Origin: AG41 sp035943095
GTDB taxonomy: Bacteria; Gemmatimonadota; Gemmatimonadetes; Gemmatimonadales; GWC2-71-9
NCBI GenBank assembly: GCA_035943095.1
Contig: DASZCN010000002.1
Location: 1-41,658, forward strand
DNA: 41,658 nt
Reading direction: 5' to 3'
Shown here: in pieces, positions 25,354 through 34,220 of the stretch
Numbering within the stretch: position 1 is the stretch's first letter
How the letters are laid out: each line of letters starts with the position of its first letter
The notes under the pieces: generated by a model
What the model saw: only the letters and a program-made list of their open reading frames with translations
Databases searched by the model: none
Told to the model about the DNA's origin: nothing
Made by a program: the position numbers and the translations under genes

Positions 25354-26267
25354 GGACGCTCCCCGGCTTGAAGGACGGCGACCGCCGCCGTGTCGACAAT
25401 ATCATCGGCCGTGGCGCCCCGCGACAGGTCGGACACGGGTCGCGCCAAGCCCTGGAGGATCGGACCGATCGCCTCCCAACCGCCCAGGCGCTGCACCAGT
25501 TTGTATCCGATGTTGCCGCTGTCAAGGTCGGGGAACACGAAGACGTTGGCGCGGCCCGCCGCGAGCGACTCGGGGGCCTTCCTCGCCGCCACGTCCGCCA
25601 CGAGCGCGGCGTCAACTTGCAACTCCCCGTCGAACGCGAAGTCGTGCGGTCGGGCCCGGAGCACGTCGCAGGCCTGGCGCACGCGGTCCACGCGGGGGCC
25701 CGCCGCGCTGCCCTTGGTGCTGTAGGAGAGGAACGCGACCACCGGCTCGTCCCCCACTATGCGCCGGCGGTCCCCCGCCGCGACCACCGCCGACTCGGCC
25801 AACTGCTCGGGTGTGGGCTCCGGCACCGCGGCGCAGTCGGTGAAGGTGAGCACAGTACCCTCGCGCACCATGTAGAAGGCACCGCTTACCGTACCGATCC
25901 CCGGCGCCATGCCGACCGTCCACAGCGCCGCCCGGATGGTGTCCCCACTCGGGAACGTTGCCCCGCCCACCATGACGTCCGCTCGATCGAGGGCGACGAG
26001 CGCGGCGCCGAAGGTGAGGGGGTGCTGCAGGGCTCGTTGCGCCGTCGCGTCTGTTGGGAACCTCTGCGGGTGCCGGGAGCGGAGGAGTCTTACCATCTCA
26101 GGGAGCGGGGAGCGGGGAGCGGTACCCTCCAAGATCTGGACGCGTCCGATCCCCAGGGCCTCGATCTTTGCCGCGGCGGCACGCACGCGGTCGTCCGACC
26201 CCTCGGGAAGTACGATCCGGCGACCGGCGAGCCGGGCCCGCTCGTACAGCGAGTCCCGAAACGTCAC
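25350..26267 (-). CDS. pta: Phosphate acetyltransferase (PTA/PTB family)
   Basis: 305 aa, the size of single-domain Pta enzymes. It converts acetyl-CoA and phosphate to acetyl phosphate and CoA. Family segments are RIVLPEGSDDRVRAAA, VMVGGATFPSGDTIRAAL, VFPDLDSGNIGYKLVQRLGG and GPILQGLARPVSDLSRG near the C-terminus. No ackA is in the window. The GTG start overlaps the coaD stop (GTGA), linking CoA synthesis to a CoA-using enzyme. Residues about 46-56 (GTAPRSPLPE) are encoded by a family A repeat and lie in a variable surface loop region after the first strand. Confidence 0.93.
   Translation of the reverse strand: MTFRDSLYERARLAGRRIVLPEGSDDRVRAAAAKIEALGIGRVQILEGTAPRSPLPEMVRLLRSRHPQRFPTDATAQRALQHPLTFGAALVALDRADVMVGGATFPSGDTIRAALWTVGMAPGIGTVSGAFYMVREGTVLTFTDCAAVPEPTPEQLAESAVVAAGDRRRIVGDEPVVAFLSYSTKGSAAGPRVDRVRQACDVLRARPHDFAFDGELQVDAALVADVAARKAPESLAAGRANVFVFPDLDSGNIGYKLVQRLGGWEAIGPILQGLARPVSDLSRGATADDIVDTAAVAVLQAGERP
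26101..26130 (+). repeat. Family A 30-nt word, copy in pta
   Basis: Three GGGAGCG heptads followed by GTACCCTCC, the best match to the consensus. It is read on the minus strand as EGTAPRSPLP, a different codon phase from the recN copy. Confidence 0.87.
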
Positions 26268-26743
26268 CTGCCGAGCTTTTTCTTGAGCGCCTGTTGCACC
26301 GCGGGGTGGACGAGGCTCGACACATCGCCGCCGAACCGTGCGACCTCGCGCACGAGGCTCGAGCTCAGGTACGTCAGATCGAAGGCGGGGACGAGGAACA
26401 CCGTCTCGATGCCGGGCGCAAGATTGCGGTTCATGAGCGCCATCTGAAACTCGTACTCGAAGTCGCTGATGGCCCGGAGACCGCGCACGATGAGCGTCGC
26501 GCCGGTCGCGCGCGCGAACTCGACGAGCAACCCGTCGAAGGCCCGCACTTCGATGGCGGGATCCTCGACGACCTGACGGATCAGCGCGACGCGCTCGTCG
26601 AGCGTGAAGAGCGGCTGCTTCGCCGGGTTCACCGCCACCGCGACGACCAGGCGGTCGGCGAGCCGGCGCGCGCGCCGGATCAGGTCTTCGTGTCCGCGTG
26701 TGACGGGATCGAAGGAGCCCGGGTACACGGCGATGCTGGTCAT
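26264..26743 (-). CDS. coaD: Pantetheine-phosphate adenylyltransferase
   Basis: 159 aa, exact family length. It makes dephospho-CoA from 4'-phosphopantetheine and ATP. The nucleotidyltransferase motif PGSFDPVTRGHEDLI (T/HxGH) is at residues about 8-22, RGLRAISDFEYEFQMA is in the middle, and the C-terminal LSSSLVREVARFGGD holds the ISSTxxR-like signature. The rsmD-coaD pair with an ATGA overlap is a widespread arrangement. Confidence 0.97.
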   Translation of the reverse strand: MTSIAVYPGSFDPVTRGHEDLIRRARRLADRLVVAVAVNPAKQPLFTLDERVALIRQVVEDPAIEVRAFDGLLVEFARATGATLIVRGLRAISDFEYEFQMALMNRNLAPGIETVFLVPAFDLTYLSSSLVREVARFGGDVSSLVHPAVQQALKKKLGR

Positions 26744-27264
26744 GGCGCGTAGATGAAGGTCACCGCGGTATCTCCGTAACGCCGCGTGTCATCGCCCGGG
26801 ATCGGCGCATCCGCGGCGTGCTCGATCGAGAAGATGCGCGCGAACGGATTGATGCGGAACAGGGCGACGAGCCGAGCGGCCTGCCCCCCGCCGTACGGCG
26901 GATCGGCGAAGGCCACGTCGTAGCGCCCGGGGACGAGCCGTTCGACGAACGTGAGCGCATCCAGGCGATGGATCACCGCGTGGTCGTCTACCTTGAGCGT
27001 CGCGATGTTCGCTTTGAGGGTGGCCAGGGCCAGCCGATGGACTTCCACGAAATCGGCGGAGACGGCGCCTCGCGAGAGGGCCTCGAGCCCGAGGGCGCCG
27101 GAGCCGGCGAACAGATCGAGTACCCGGGCGCCCTGCACCGGGCGTTGTAAAATCGAGAACCACGCCTCCCGCACGCGATCGGCGGTGGGTCGGACCGTGT
27201 CGCCCGCAGGGGTCTTCAGGCGGCGGCCTTTGAACTCGCCGGCGATGATCCGAACCGTTCCCAC
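26740..27264 (-). CDS. rsmD: 16S rRNA (guanine966-N2)-methyltransferase
   Basis: 174 aa from the GTG at 27264, which has an AAGGGGG Shine-Dalgarno stretch six bases upstream; the frame is open further upstream but that part is antisense to recJ. It begins VRIIAGEFKGRRLKTP. The SAM motif is VLDLFAGSGALGLEALSRGA and the catalytic motif is FADPPYGGG. It methylates G966 of 16S rRNA. It lies 28 nt after recJ and is coupled to coaD. Confidence 0.94.
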   Translation of the reverse strand: MGTVRIIAGEFKGRRLKTPAGDTVRPTADRVREAWFSILQRPVQGARVLDLFAGSGALGLEALSRGAVSADFVEVHRLALATLKANIATLKVDDHAVIHRLDALTFVERLVPGRYDVAFADPPYGGGQAARLVALFRINPFARIFSIEHAADAPIPGDDTRRYGDTAVTFIYAP

Positions 27265-27292
27265 CCCGGCCCCCTTCCAACTCGGAACGCGT

Positions 27293-28993
27293 TCATTGAC
27301 TCGGCGCCATAGACGCCACGCGGGCCTGAAGTGTCGTCCGTCCCTGCCACTCATCGCGCTCCAGGCGAAATGCGACGTCGAGCCGGTCGGCCAGCCAGTG
27401 GTCGGGGATGGCGTCGGCCCACTGGAACGCGATGGCCGGGAGTGCCCCCGATTCGTCGTCCAGCGTGAAGCGCAGGTGGTTCGTCCCGACGCGCCGCGCG
27501 CCGACCGCTCGGGCGTGCCGCACGCCGAACACCGGCGCAGGGTTCCCGGGCCCGCACGGCTCCAGATGCCGGATGAGCTTCTCCAACTCATCGCTCACGA
27601 GGCCCAGGGGAAGCTCCAGGTCTACCCGCTGCGCGGGCACCAGATCATCGGGGCGCAGAAGCTGTCCCGCGACCTCGAGAAACGCAACACGGAAGGCCTC
27701 GTATCGCTCACGCCGAATGGTCAGCCCGGCGGCCATGGTGTGTCCGCCGTACTTCTCGAGATGGTGGCCGACCCTGTGCAGGGCGGCGTGCAGATCGAAG
27801 CCGGCGATACTGCGCCCGGATCCGCGACCGGACTCACCGTCCCAGCCGATCAGGAACGTCGGTCTCCCATAGCGCTCGACCAGCCGGGAGGCCACGATCC
27901 CGATCACGCCGGGGTGCCAAGAGTCGGCGGCGAGGACGAGTGCCCGGTCGTCGGGTTGGAGTACCCGCTCGGCGAGGTCCATGGCTTCGTCGAGAATGCG
28001 TTGGTCCAGCTCCTGGCGCCTCGCGTTCGTCGTTTCGAGCTCGCGGGCGATCGCGGCCGCCTCGTCGGGGTCATCGGAGAGCAGCAAGCGCAGCCCATCG
28101 CGCGCGTCGCCGATCCGTCCCGCCGCGTTCAGCCGAGGGGCCAGGATGAACCCGACATGGCCTGCCTTGAGGGGCCGGCCGGTGAGTCCCGCCGCCTCCA
28201 CCAGCGCCCGCAGTCCGGTCCAACGCGAGTCCGAAAGCATCTTGAGGCCGTGTCGTACGAGAATGCGGTTCTCCCCGGTGAGCGGCACCACGTCGGCTAC
28301 GGTCGCGAGCGCGACGAAGTCGAGGAAATGCAGCGGCAGGTTGGGGGACACGCCGAGGGCCGGCACCAGGGCCTGCGCGAGCTTGAAGGCCACACCGGTC
28401 CCACACAGGTCTTTGTCCGCCGAGGGGCAATCGGCGCGACGGGGGTCCAAGACCGCGGAGGCGGGAGGCAGCTCGTCGCCGGGGAGGTGGTGGTCCGTGA
28501 CGATGACGTCGGTGCCGGCCGCACGGGCCGCGCGGACCGCCGCGACGGCGGTGATCCCGCAGTCACAGGTGATGACCAACCCTGCGCCGATTCGCTGCGC
28601 CTCCGCGAGGCCCGCCGGCCCGAAGTCGTACCCGTCCCGCAGCCGGTGCGGCACGAACGCGTGCGCCTTGGCGCCGACGCTCGACAACACACGCGTGAGC
28701 AGCGCGGCCGCACACTGGCCGTCCACATCGTAGTCGCCGTGCACCAGGATCGGCTTCCCAGCGCGCACGGCCGCCCCGACGAGCTCCACCGCGCGGGTCA
28801 TGTCCGCCCACGCGAGGGGATCCGAGAGCCGTTCGAGGTCGGGGCGGAGAAACGCCTTGGCGTGGTCGGGGGCGGCCAGGCCGCGCTGCACCAGGATGGC
28901 GGCGAGGGCCTCGGGGATGTGCAGGTCCGACACGAGGGTCGCCGTGAGCGCCGGGTCGGGCGGCGCGGCCACGGCCCATCGGGCCGGAATCAT
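27293..28993 (-). CDS. recJ: Single-stranded-DNA-specific exonuclease RecJ
   Basis: 566 aa from the ATG at 28993 (ATGA overlap with the zinc-ribbon gene). RecJ is a 5'-3' ssDNA exonuclease in recombination and mismatch repair. DHH phosphoesterase motifs are HGDYDVDGQCAAALL, ITCDCGI and VTDHHLPGDELP. The DHHA1 domain has GGHTMAAGLTI, and a C-terminal OB domain follows. Length is normal. It is placed among dnaG, mutS2 and rsmD. Confidence 0.96.
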   Translation of the reverse strand: MIPARWAVAAPPDPALTATLVSDLHIPEALAAILVQRGLAAPDHAKAFLRPDLERLSDPLAWADMTRAVELVGAAVRAGKPILVHGDYDVDGQCAAALLTRVLSSVGAKAHAFVPHRLRDGYDFGPAGLAEAQRIGAGLVITCDCGITAVAAVRAARAAGTDVIVTDHHLPGDELPPASAVLDPRRADCPSADKDLCGTGVAFKLAQALVPALGVSPNLPLHFLDFVALATVADVVPLTGENRILVRHGLKMLSDSRWTGLRALVEAAGLTGRPLKAGHVGFILAPRLNAAGRIGDARDGLRLLLSDDPDEAAAIARELETTNARRQELDQRILDEAMDLAERVLQPDDRALVLAADSWHPGVIGIVASRLVERYGRPTFLIGWDGESGRGSGRSIAGFDLHAALHRVGHHLEKYGGHTMAAGLTIRRERYEAFRVAFLEVAGQLLRPDDLVPAQRVDLELPLGLVSDELEKLIRHLEPCGPGNPAPVFGVRHARAVGARRVGTNHLRFTLDDESGALPAIAFQWADAIPDHWLADRLDVAFRLERDEWQGRTTLQARVASMAPSQ

Positions 28994-29694
28994 TCGGCGG
29001 CGTACAGCAACACGCCGCAGGCCTCGCAGCCTTCGATCGAGGCGCCGCGCAGGATGAGCGCCCGGCGTTGCGTGGGGACGGCGGTGAAGCAGTGGCCGCA
29101 CGCGTCACCGTGCAGGGGGTAGAGCGCGAGCGGCGCCTTCCCGCGGCGGATACGCTCGTAGCGCGCGAACAGCCCAGGCTCGACCTGCGTCGCCACGCGC
29201 TCCCGCTCGGCCACGGCGCGCTCCCGCTCCGCGGCGATCTGCTCCCGTTTCCCGGCCACCGCCTCCCGTTGTGGGGCCTGTTGCGCCCGCACCTCCGCCA
29301 GCACCTTCTCGGCTTCCGCCGCCTTGCGCTCGGCTTCGCTCACGGCGTCGCCCGAGCGCATGAATTCGGCCTCCTCCTTCGCGAGGACGGACCGCGCAAG
29401 ATCCAGCTCTGCCATGAGTGTGGACGCCTCCTTGGCCCCTCGAACCCATTCGAGGCGCTGGCGACGCTGCTCCTGCATCGTGCGGTAGTTCGCGATCTTG
29501 CCCTCGAGGGCGTCACGGCGGTCCATGGCGGCCTGGATCGCCGCCTGCGCCGCCGCACGCGCTTGCTCCGCGACGTGGAGCGCCTCGTCGAGCGTTTGGA
29601 CCTCAGGCGCAAGAGCGGCGATGGCGTCGTCGGACGCTGTCACCGCGCGATCCTTCTCTTGCAGCGCTAACAACGCATCAAGTTCCTGGTGCAC
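28990..29694 (-). CDS. Coiled-coil protein with C-terminal C4-type zinc ribbon
   Basis: 234 aa from the GTG at 29694, which has AGGAGG four bases upstream; an earlier in-frame start would lie deeper in dnaG. Residues about 10-175 form a long heptad-rich coiled coil. The C-terminus holds two CxxC pairs, CGHC and CEAC, a zinc ribbon of the PF02591 type. Studied members of that family (Helicobacter HP0958, Chlamydia CT398) are hairpin-shaped and bind sigma-54 and export or flagellar partners; whether this one does is unknown. It is translationally coupled to dnaG (17-nt overlap) and recJ (4-nt overlap). Confidence 0.87.
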   Translation of the reverse strand: MHQELDALLALQEKDRAVTASDDAIAALAPEVQTLDEALHVAEQARAAAQAAIQAAMDRRDALEGKIANYRTMQEQRRQRLEWVRGAKEASTLMAELDLARSVLAKEEAEFMRSGDAVSEAERKAAEAEKVLAEVRAQQAPQREAVAGKREQIAAERERAVAERERVATQVEPGLFARYERIRRGKAPLALYPLHGDACGHCFTAVPTQRRALILRGASIEGCEACGVLLYAAE

Positions 29695-31447
29695 CTCGCC
29701 TCCTCGCAGCGATCTTGTAACGCGGATACCGTTTGCGGAGCTCATCGAACACGCGTCGCTTCTCCGCGATCAGCGACGCCTGGCGCTCGGGGCTTTCAAA
29801 GGGGAGCCTATCGTCGAGCCGCTCGAGCTCCCGCTCGAGTCGCCGGGCCTCGATCCAGTTGACGGCCATCTCGTACATCGCGTTGGGATCGCGCCCGTCG
29901 AGCCCCTCGGCTTTGAGGTGCTCGTAGGCGCGCGCGGAGGTGTCGTCGAGCGCCAGGACGGCGTCGTCGGCAACGCTCTCGAACACCGCCCGATAGGGCG
30001 CGAACTCGAATTCCTCGGGATCGACGGCGTCAGACACGCGGGACTTCCACGGCTCCCCTTCAAGCATCAGCAGCAGGAGCGCCTTCTCGGCGGAGGCCGG
30101 CAGCGAGGGAGCGGGGAGCGGGGAGCGGTTCCCGCCTTGCCCGGGAGGGTACCGCTCCCTGCTTCCCGTTCCCTGGACTTCACGCTCCAGCACGTCCTTC
30201 CGAACACCGGCGGCCTCGGCGGCGCGGGACATATACAACTCCCGCGTGATCGGATCCTTTGCTGCGCGGATCGTCGGCAGGAGCCGATCGAGTGCGCGGC
30301 GCCGGCCCGGAAGCGTGCCGAAAAATCCCTTTCGCTCGAGGATCTGCACCTTGCGCTCGAGTACGTCCACGGCGTCCTTGAGGAGCTCCTCGAGCCCCGC
30401 CGCACCGTGCCGTTGGACGAGCGTATCGGGGTCCTCCCCCACCGGGAGCGTGGCCACACTGACCCGCAGTCCTTGACGCAGTAGCTCGTCGCCCGCCCGG
30501 AACGTGGCGCGCAACCCCGCGTCGTCGGAATCGTACAGCAGGAGGACGTGCGCGCTGTGGCGCTTCACGAGCTGTGCCTGCTCGGCCGTGAGCCCGGTGC
30601 CCAGCGGCGCCACGACCTCTTCGATCCCGGCCAGGGACACTCGCAGCACGTCGAAGTACCCTTCGACGAGAATCGCCCGTTCGGCCTTGCGCATCGCATG
30701 TTTCGCGACGTGCAGGTTGTAGAGCAGCTGTCCCTTGTGAAAGATCGGCGTGTCCGGTGAGTTGAGATACTTGGGCTCTCCCTCGCCGAGCAGGCGGCCA
30801 CCGAACGCCACCACCCGCGCCCGGAGATCGTGGATCGGGAAGAGCAGTCGCCCGCGGAATCGGGGCACGACCGTGCCATCCTCCCGTTTAGCGAGAAGAC
30901 CCGCCTCGAGCAACACCTCGTCACGCACGCCCAACCCTTTCATTGCGTCGAGGAACGCGGCACCACGGGAGGAGGGGGGGGCATAGCCGAGGCCGAGCGG
31001 GAGCGCCGTCTCCATGGCGACGCTCCGGGAGGCGAGGTATTGGCGCGCCACCTCTCCCTCGGGGCTCTCCCGCAGCTGCCGCGCGAACCAGTCGGCGGCG
31101 GCGGCCACGGCGCTGTACAGGGGTTCGCGCGGATCCGGGCCGGAGGGCCCGCGCTCGGGGATGGTGATCCCGACGCGGCGCGCGACCTCCCGTACCGCGG
31201 TGGGATAGTCCATGCCCAGCTTCTTCATGAAGAACGTGAAGACATCGCCGCCCTCATGGCACACGAAGCAGTAGAACATCCCCTTCCTGGGGATGACGGC
31301 GAAGTTGCGGTGCGTACCACCATGAAAGGGGCATGGCGCACGAAAGTCGGCGCCCGTACGCTTGAGCTCGACGTGCTCTCCAATGATCCCGACGATATCC
31401 GCAGCCTCACGGACCTGCTCGATCACGTCGTCGGGGATGAGGCTCAC
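29678..31447 (-). CDS. dnaG: DNA primase
   Basis: 589 aa, family-typical. It makes RNA primers at the replication fork. The N-terminal CHC2 zinc-binding domain (CPFHGGTH ... CFVCHEGG) spans about residues 38-65. The catalytic core and TOPRIM domain contain ILVEGYFDVL, APLGTGLT and LLYDSDDAG. A C-terminal helicase-interaction domain ends the protein. Residues about 425-448 (GTGSRERYPPGQGGNRSP...) are encoded by an inverted pair of family A repeats, exactly in the linker between the core and the C-terminal domain, where length variation is tolerated. The GTG start overlaps mutS2 (GTGA). Confidence 0.96.
   Translation of the reverse strand: MSLIPDDVIEQVREAADIVGIIGEHVELKRTGADFRAPCPFHGGTHRNFAVIPRKGMFYCFVCHEGGDVFTFFMKKLGMDYPTAVREVARRVGITIPERGPSGPDPREPLYSAVAAAADWFARQLRESPEGEVARQYLASRSVAMETALPLGLGYAPPSSRGAAFLDAMKGLGVRDEVLLEAGLLAKREDGTVVPRFRGRLLFPIHDLRARVVAFGGRLLGEGEPKYLNSPDTPIFHKGQLLYNLHVAKHAMRKAERAILVEGYFDVLRVSLAGIEEVVAPLGTGLTAEQAQLVKRHSAHVLLLYDSDDAGLRATFRAGDELLRQGLRVSVATLPVGEDPDTLVQRHGAAGLEELLKDAVDVLERKVQILERKGFFGTLPGRRRALDRLLPTIRAAKDPITRELYMSRAAEAAGVRKDVLEREVQGTGSRERYPPGQGGNRSPLPAPSLPASAEKALLLLMLEGEPWKSRVSDAVDPEEFEFAPYRAVFESVADDAVLALDDTSARAYEHLKAEGLDGRDPNAMYEMAVNWIEARRLERELERLDDRLPFESPERQASLIAEKRRVFDELRKRYPRYKIAARRRGAPGT
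30107..30136 (+). repeat. Family A 30-nt word, left copy in dnaG
   Basis: Three GGGAGCG heptads followed by GTTCCCGCC. It forms an inverted pair with 30144-30173: 27-nt arms, four mismatches, 13-nt spacer. It is translated as GGNRSPLPAP, a third codon phase for this orientation. Confidence 0.85.
30144..30173 (-). repeat. Family A 30-nt word, right (inverted) copy in dnaG
   Basis: The same word on the opposite strand, ending AGCAGGGAGCGGTACCCTCC. It is read as GTGSRERYPP. The pair could fold into a long stem in the dnaG mRNA. Confidence 0.85.
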
Positions 31448-33723
31448 GCGGTGAACTCCGCCACGGTCACGCCGTGGCCTCCCTGGCTCGCGGGAGCGAA
31501 CGCGAACCGTTTGACTCGCGTGTCCCGTGCCAGCACGTCGTGCACGAACTGGCGTAGCGCGCCGGTCCCCTTGCCGTGGATCACGCGGAGGTAGGGGTGG
31601 TCAGCCAGGACCGCGTCGTCTAAAGCCCTGAGGAGCACGGGCTCGGCGTCGGCGACCCGCATGCCGATGAGAGAAACCTCCGACGCAGCGTCGACAGACG
31701 GTGCCTGGGCGGTAGAAGGCGGTAGAGGGCGGGAGAGGGCGGGAGAGGGAGGCGCCTGCCGCGCACGCTTTAGCTCCTCCAGAGACATCCACCCTTCCCT
31801 GGCCCTTTCCCCTTCCCCGGCCTCTTCCCCGGCCGTTTCCTCGATGGCCTTTTCGACCAGCTTGCGCGCCTCTCGTGCCGTGGCCTCGTCGACGGCCGCC
31901 CGAGCGCGCGCCAGGGCCTCCTCCACTTTGCGGCGTGCCTCGAGCAAGTACGCGCGGGTCTGCTCTCGCGCCGAGCGGTCGAGGTCTCGCGCGCGGGCTG
32001 CGGTCTCGCGCTCGCGGGAAGCGACCTCTGCGGCGCGACCGTCGACGCGCGCGACGTCTTCCTCGAGCCGCTCCGCCCGACTCACGAGGTCGCGTTCCCG
32101 GGCCTCGAGGTCGCGGGCGCGCGCCTCGACGCTCGCGAGCAACGCGTCGAGCGCTCGCTCGGCGTCGGGCAGCGCGCGTTCGGCGAGGTCCAGCACATCG
32201 GTCGCGAGACCCAGGCGCCGCGCAATGGCGAGGCCATAAGACCGACCCGGCACCCCCTTCAAGAGACGATAGGTCGGCGTCAGCGTCTCGGCATCGAACT
32301 GGAGCGAGGCGTTCACGATGCCCACGGTCTCCGCGGCGAGCTGCTTTAGGGCGCCCAGGTGAGTGGTGGCGAGCGTCAGGGCGCGGCGCCGGGTGAGGGT
32401 CTTCAGGATCGCGGCCGCGAGCGCCCCGCCTTCCGCCGGGTCGGTGCCGCTGCCGATTTCGTCGAGCAGGACCAGCGAGCCCGAGCCCGTGTGCTCCAGG
32501 ATGTCGCGCAACTGGGCGAGGTGTGCCGAAAAGGTGGAGAGACTCGCCGCGATGGACTGCCGATCACCGATATCCGCGAACACACCCGTGAACACTGGTA
32601 GCGTCGACTGCGGTCCGATCGGCGGAATAATCCCGCTCTGCACCATGAGGCACAACAGTCCTACCGCCTTGATCAATACGGTCTTGCCACCGGTATTCGG
32701 ACCCGAGACGAGCACCGTGTGCTCATCGGGCGCGAGGACCAAGTCGAATGGGATGGCCTCGCTCTTGTCCTCGTGGAGAGGGGGCAGGAGGAGGGGATGC
32801 CGGCCATTTCGGATCTCGAGCGGGCCCGGACCCACCGCCGGCGCGAACCCATTGACTTGGACCGCGTAGCGTGCGCGCGCGCATAGATCGTCGAACGCGA
32901 TACACATGTCCCACGCAGCCGCGATCGCGCCCACATGGGGACGGAGTGCGTCGGTGAGCTCGCGCAGCACCCGCAAGATCTCGCGCTGCTCTTCCGCTTC
33001 GGCCGCCCGCAATTCGTTGCCCAGCTCGATCACCTCCGGCGGCTCCACGAACACGGTGGAGCGCGTCGCCGATTCATCGTGCACGATGCCGCCGATCCGG
33101 GCGCGGGCCGTGGTGCGGACCGGAATCACATAGCGGCCGCCGCGGATCGTCACCGCCGCATCGGGCGCGCGATCCGTGACGTCGAGGCCTGCGAGCATGG
33201 CCTCGAGCTTCCGGATCAGCCGCTCCCGGGCATCCCGGACCGCGCGGCGGGCGCGCCCGAGACCGCGCGAGGCGCCGTCGAGCACCTGCCCCGCAGGGTC
33301 GAGCGATTCGGCGAGCCGACGCTCGAGCTCCCGAGGCGGAGGATCGACCCGCAGGGCGGCGGTCCGTGGCGCGTCTCGAGCGAGCCGCGCGAGATCGGCG
33401 GCCGTGACGCGCGCCGCGGCCAGGGCCTGGCCCGCAAGCGCGAGGGCGGCGCCCTCGAGGAGGCTCCCCGGCACGACCAGCAGATCGAGCGCGGGCGCGA
33501 TATCGGGGACGGGCTCGGCCCGGATGGCGTCGTCGCGCAGCAACAGCGCGGCGAGTTCCGCCACCTGCGCGAGGGCGGCGCGGATCGGCTCGGGATCGAC
33601 GGCGGGGAGCCGTTGCCGCACTCGAGCTGCGCCGAGGGAACCAGCGGCGTACGCCGCCACGCGCTCCAGCGCGGCCGGGAACTCCAGTGTCTCGAGGACG
33701 GCGGGTGCGACCCCGACGCTCAT
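31444..33723 (-). CDS. mutS2: Endonuclease MutS2
   Basis: 759 aa, normal for MutS2. It has a MutS-like core and clamp. The ATPase has Walker A SGPNTGGKTVLIK and Walker B VLLDEIGSGTDPAEGG with ATTHLGALK. A long coiled coil is followed by a C-terminal Smr nuclease domain with VIHGKGTGALRQFV. MutS2 acts on recombination intermediates and, in some species, on collided ribosomes. Residues about 659-672 (SPALSRPLPPSTA), between coiled coil and Smr, are encoded by a tandem repeat also present in hemW. The ATG overlaps yqeY (ATGA) and the 3' end overlaps dnaG. Confidence 0.96.
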   Translation of the reverse strand: MSVGVAPAVLETLEFPAALERVAAYAAGSLGAARVRQRLPAVDPEPIRAALAQVAELAALLLRDDAIRAEPVPDIAPALDLLVVPGSLLEGAALALAGQALAAARVTAADLARLARDAPRTAALRVDPPPRELERRLAESLDPAGQVLDGASRGLGRARRAVRDARERLIRKLEAMLAGLDVTDRAPDAAVTIRGGRYVIPVRTTARARIGGIVHDESATRSTVFVEPPEVIELGNELRAAEAEEQREILRVLRELTDALRPHVGAIAAAWDMCIAFDDLCARARYAVQVNGFAPAVGPGPLEIRNGRHPLLLPPLHEDKSEAIPFDLVLAPDEHTVLVSGPNTGGKTVLIKAVGLLCLMVQSGIIPPIGPQSTLPVFTGVFADIGDRQSIAASLSTFSAHLAQLRDILEHTGSGSLVLLDEIGSGTDPAEGGALAAAILKTLTRRRALTLATTHLGALKQLAAETVGIVNASLQFDAETLTPTYRLLKGVPGRSYGLAIARRLGLATDVLDLAERALPDAERALDALLASVEARARDLEARERDLVSRAERLEEDVARVDGRAAEVASRERETAARARDLDRSAREQTRAYLLEARRKVEEALARARAAVDEATAREARKLVEKAIEETAGEEAGEGERAREGWMSLEELKRARQAPPSPALSRPLPPSTAQAPSVDAASEVSLIGMRVADAEPVLLRALDDAVLADHPYLRVIHGKGTGALRQFVHDVLARDTRVKRFAFAPASQGGHGVTVAEFTA
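31708..31749 (+). repeat. Family C word (GGCGGTAGA/GGCGGGAGA tandem), copy in mutS2
   Basis: Four GGCGG(T/G)AGAG-like units. The first 31 nt match hemW 36915-36945 with one difference. It encodes SRPLPPSTA in the linker before the Smr domain. Confidence 0.82.
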
Positions 33724-34163
33724 ACGGCGGCCGCCAACTCCTCGCGGACGATCTGATTCACGAGCTTGCCGTCAGCCCGACCCTTGAAGCGCGGCATCAC
33801 CTGCCCCATGACCTTCCCCAGGTCTTTCGTCCCTCCAGCAATCACCTCTCGCACGGCGCGACGGATCTCGTCCGGGTCCACAGCCGCCGGCAGGAAGGCC
33901 TCCAGGGCCTTCACCTCCGAAAGCTCCGCCTCGGCACGATCGGGACGGCCGGCGGACGCGTACTGCTCCGCTGCTTCACGCCGTCGCTTGATGCCGCGCC
34001 GCAGGACGTCGGCCGTCTCGTCGTCGGACGGTGCGTGCTGGAGCTCGAATTCGCGGTTCTTGAGGTCTGCGAGGATCGTGGAGAGGAGAAGGGTGCGCGC
34101 CTGATCGCGGCGTTTCCGGGCTTCGTTCATCGCGGCGCGCAGCCGCTCGGGCAAGCTCATCAT
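33720..34163 (-). CDS. GatB/YqeY-domain protein
   Basis: About 147 aa from the ATG pair at 34163/34160; a GTG at 34184 is also in frame. YqeY family: LPERLRAAMNEARKRRD at the N-terminus, then a helical domain and VMGQVMPRFKGRADGKLVNQIV at the C-terminus, resembling the tail of the GatB amidotransferase subunit. Its function is not settled; a tRNA-related role is assumed from the domain. It overlaps mutS2 by 4 nt. The 57 nt upstream are AT-richer than the surroundings and carry nested inverted repeats (CGCTAA/TTAGCG at 34166-34196), a possible promoter or operator region. Confidence 0.9.
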   Translation of the reverse strand: MMSLPERLRAAMNEARKRRDQARTLLLSTILADLKNREFELQHAPSDDETADVLRRGIKRRREAAEQYASAGRPDRAEAELSEVKALEAFLPAAVDPDEIRRAVREVIAGGTKDLGKVMGQVMPRFKGRADGKLVNQIVREELAAAV

Positions 34164-34220
34164 CTCGCTAACTGTGATTGACACAAAAACTTAGCGGTGC
34201 TCCCCAGGCATCGCAAGCCA

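Noticed and set aside
34166..34196. CGCTAA/TTAGCG inverted repeat as a CIRCE site
   Set aside because: Arms are too short and the spacer too long for CIRCE; kept only as a remark in the yqeY entry.
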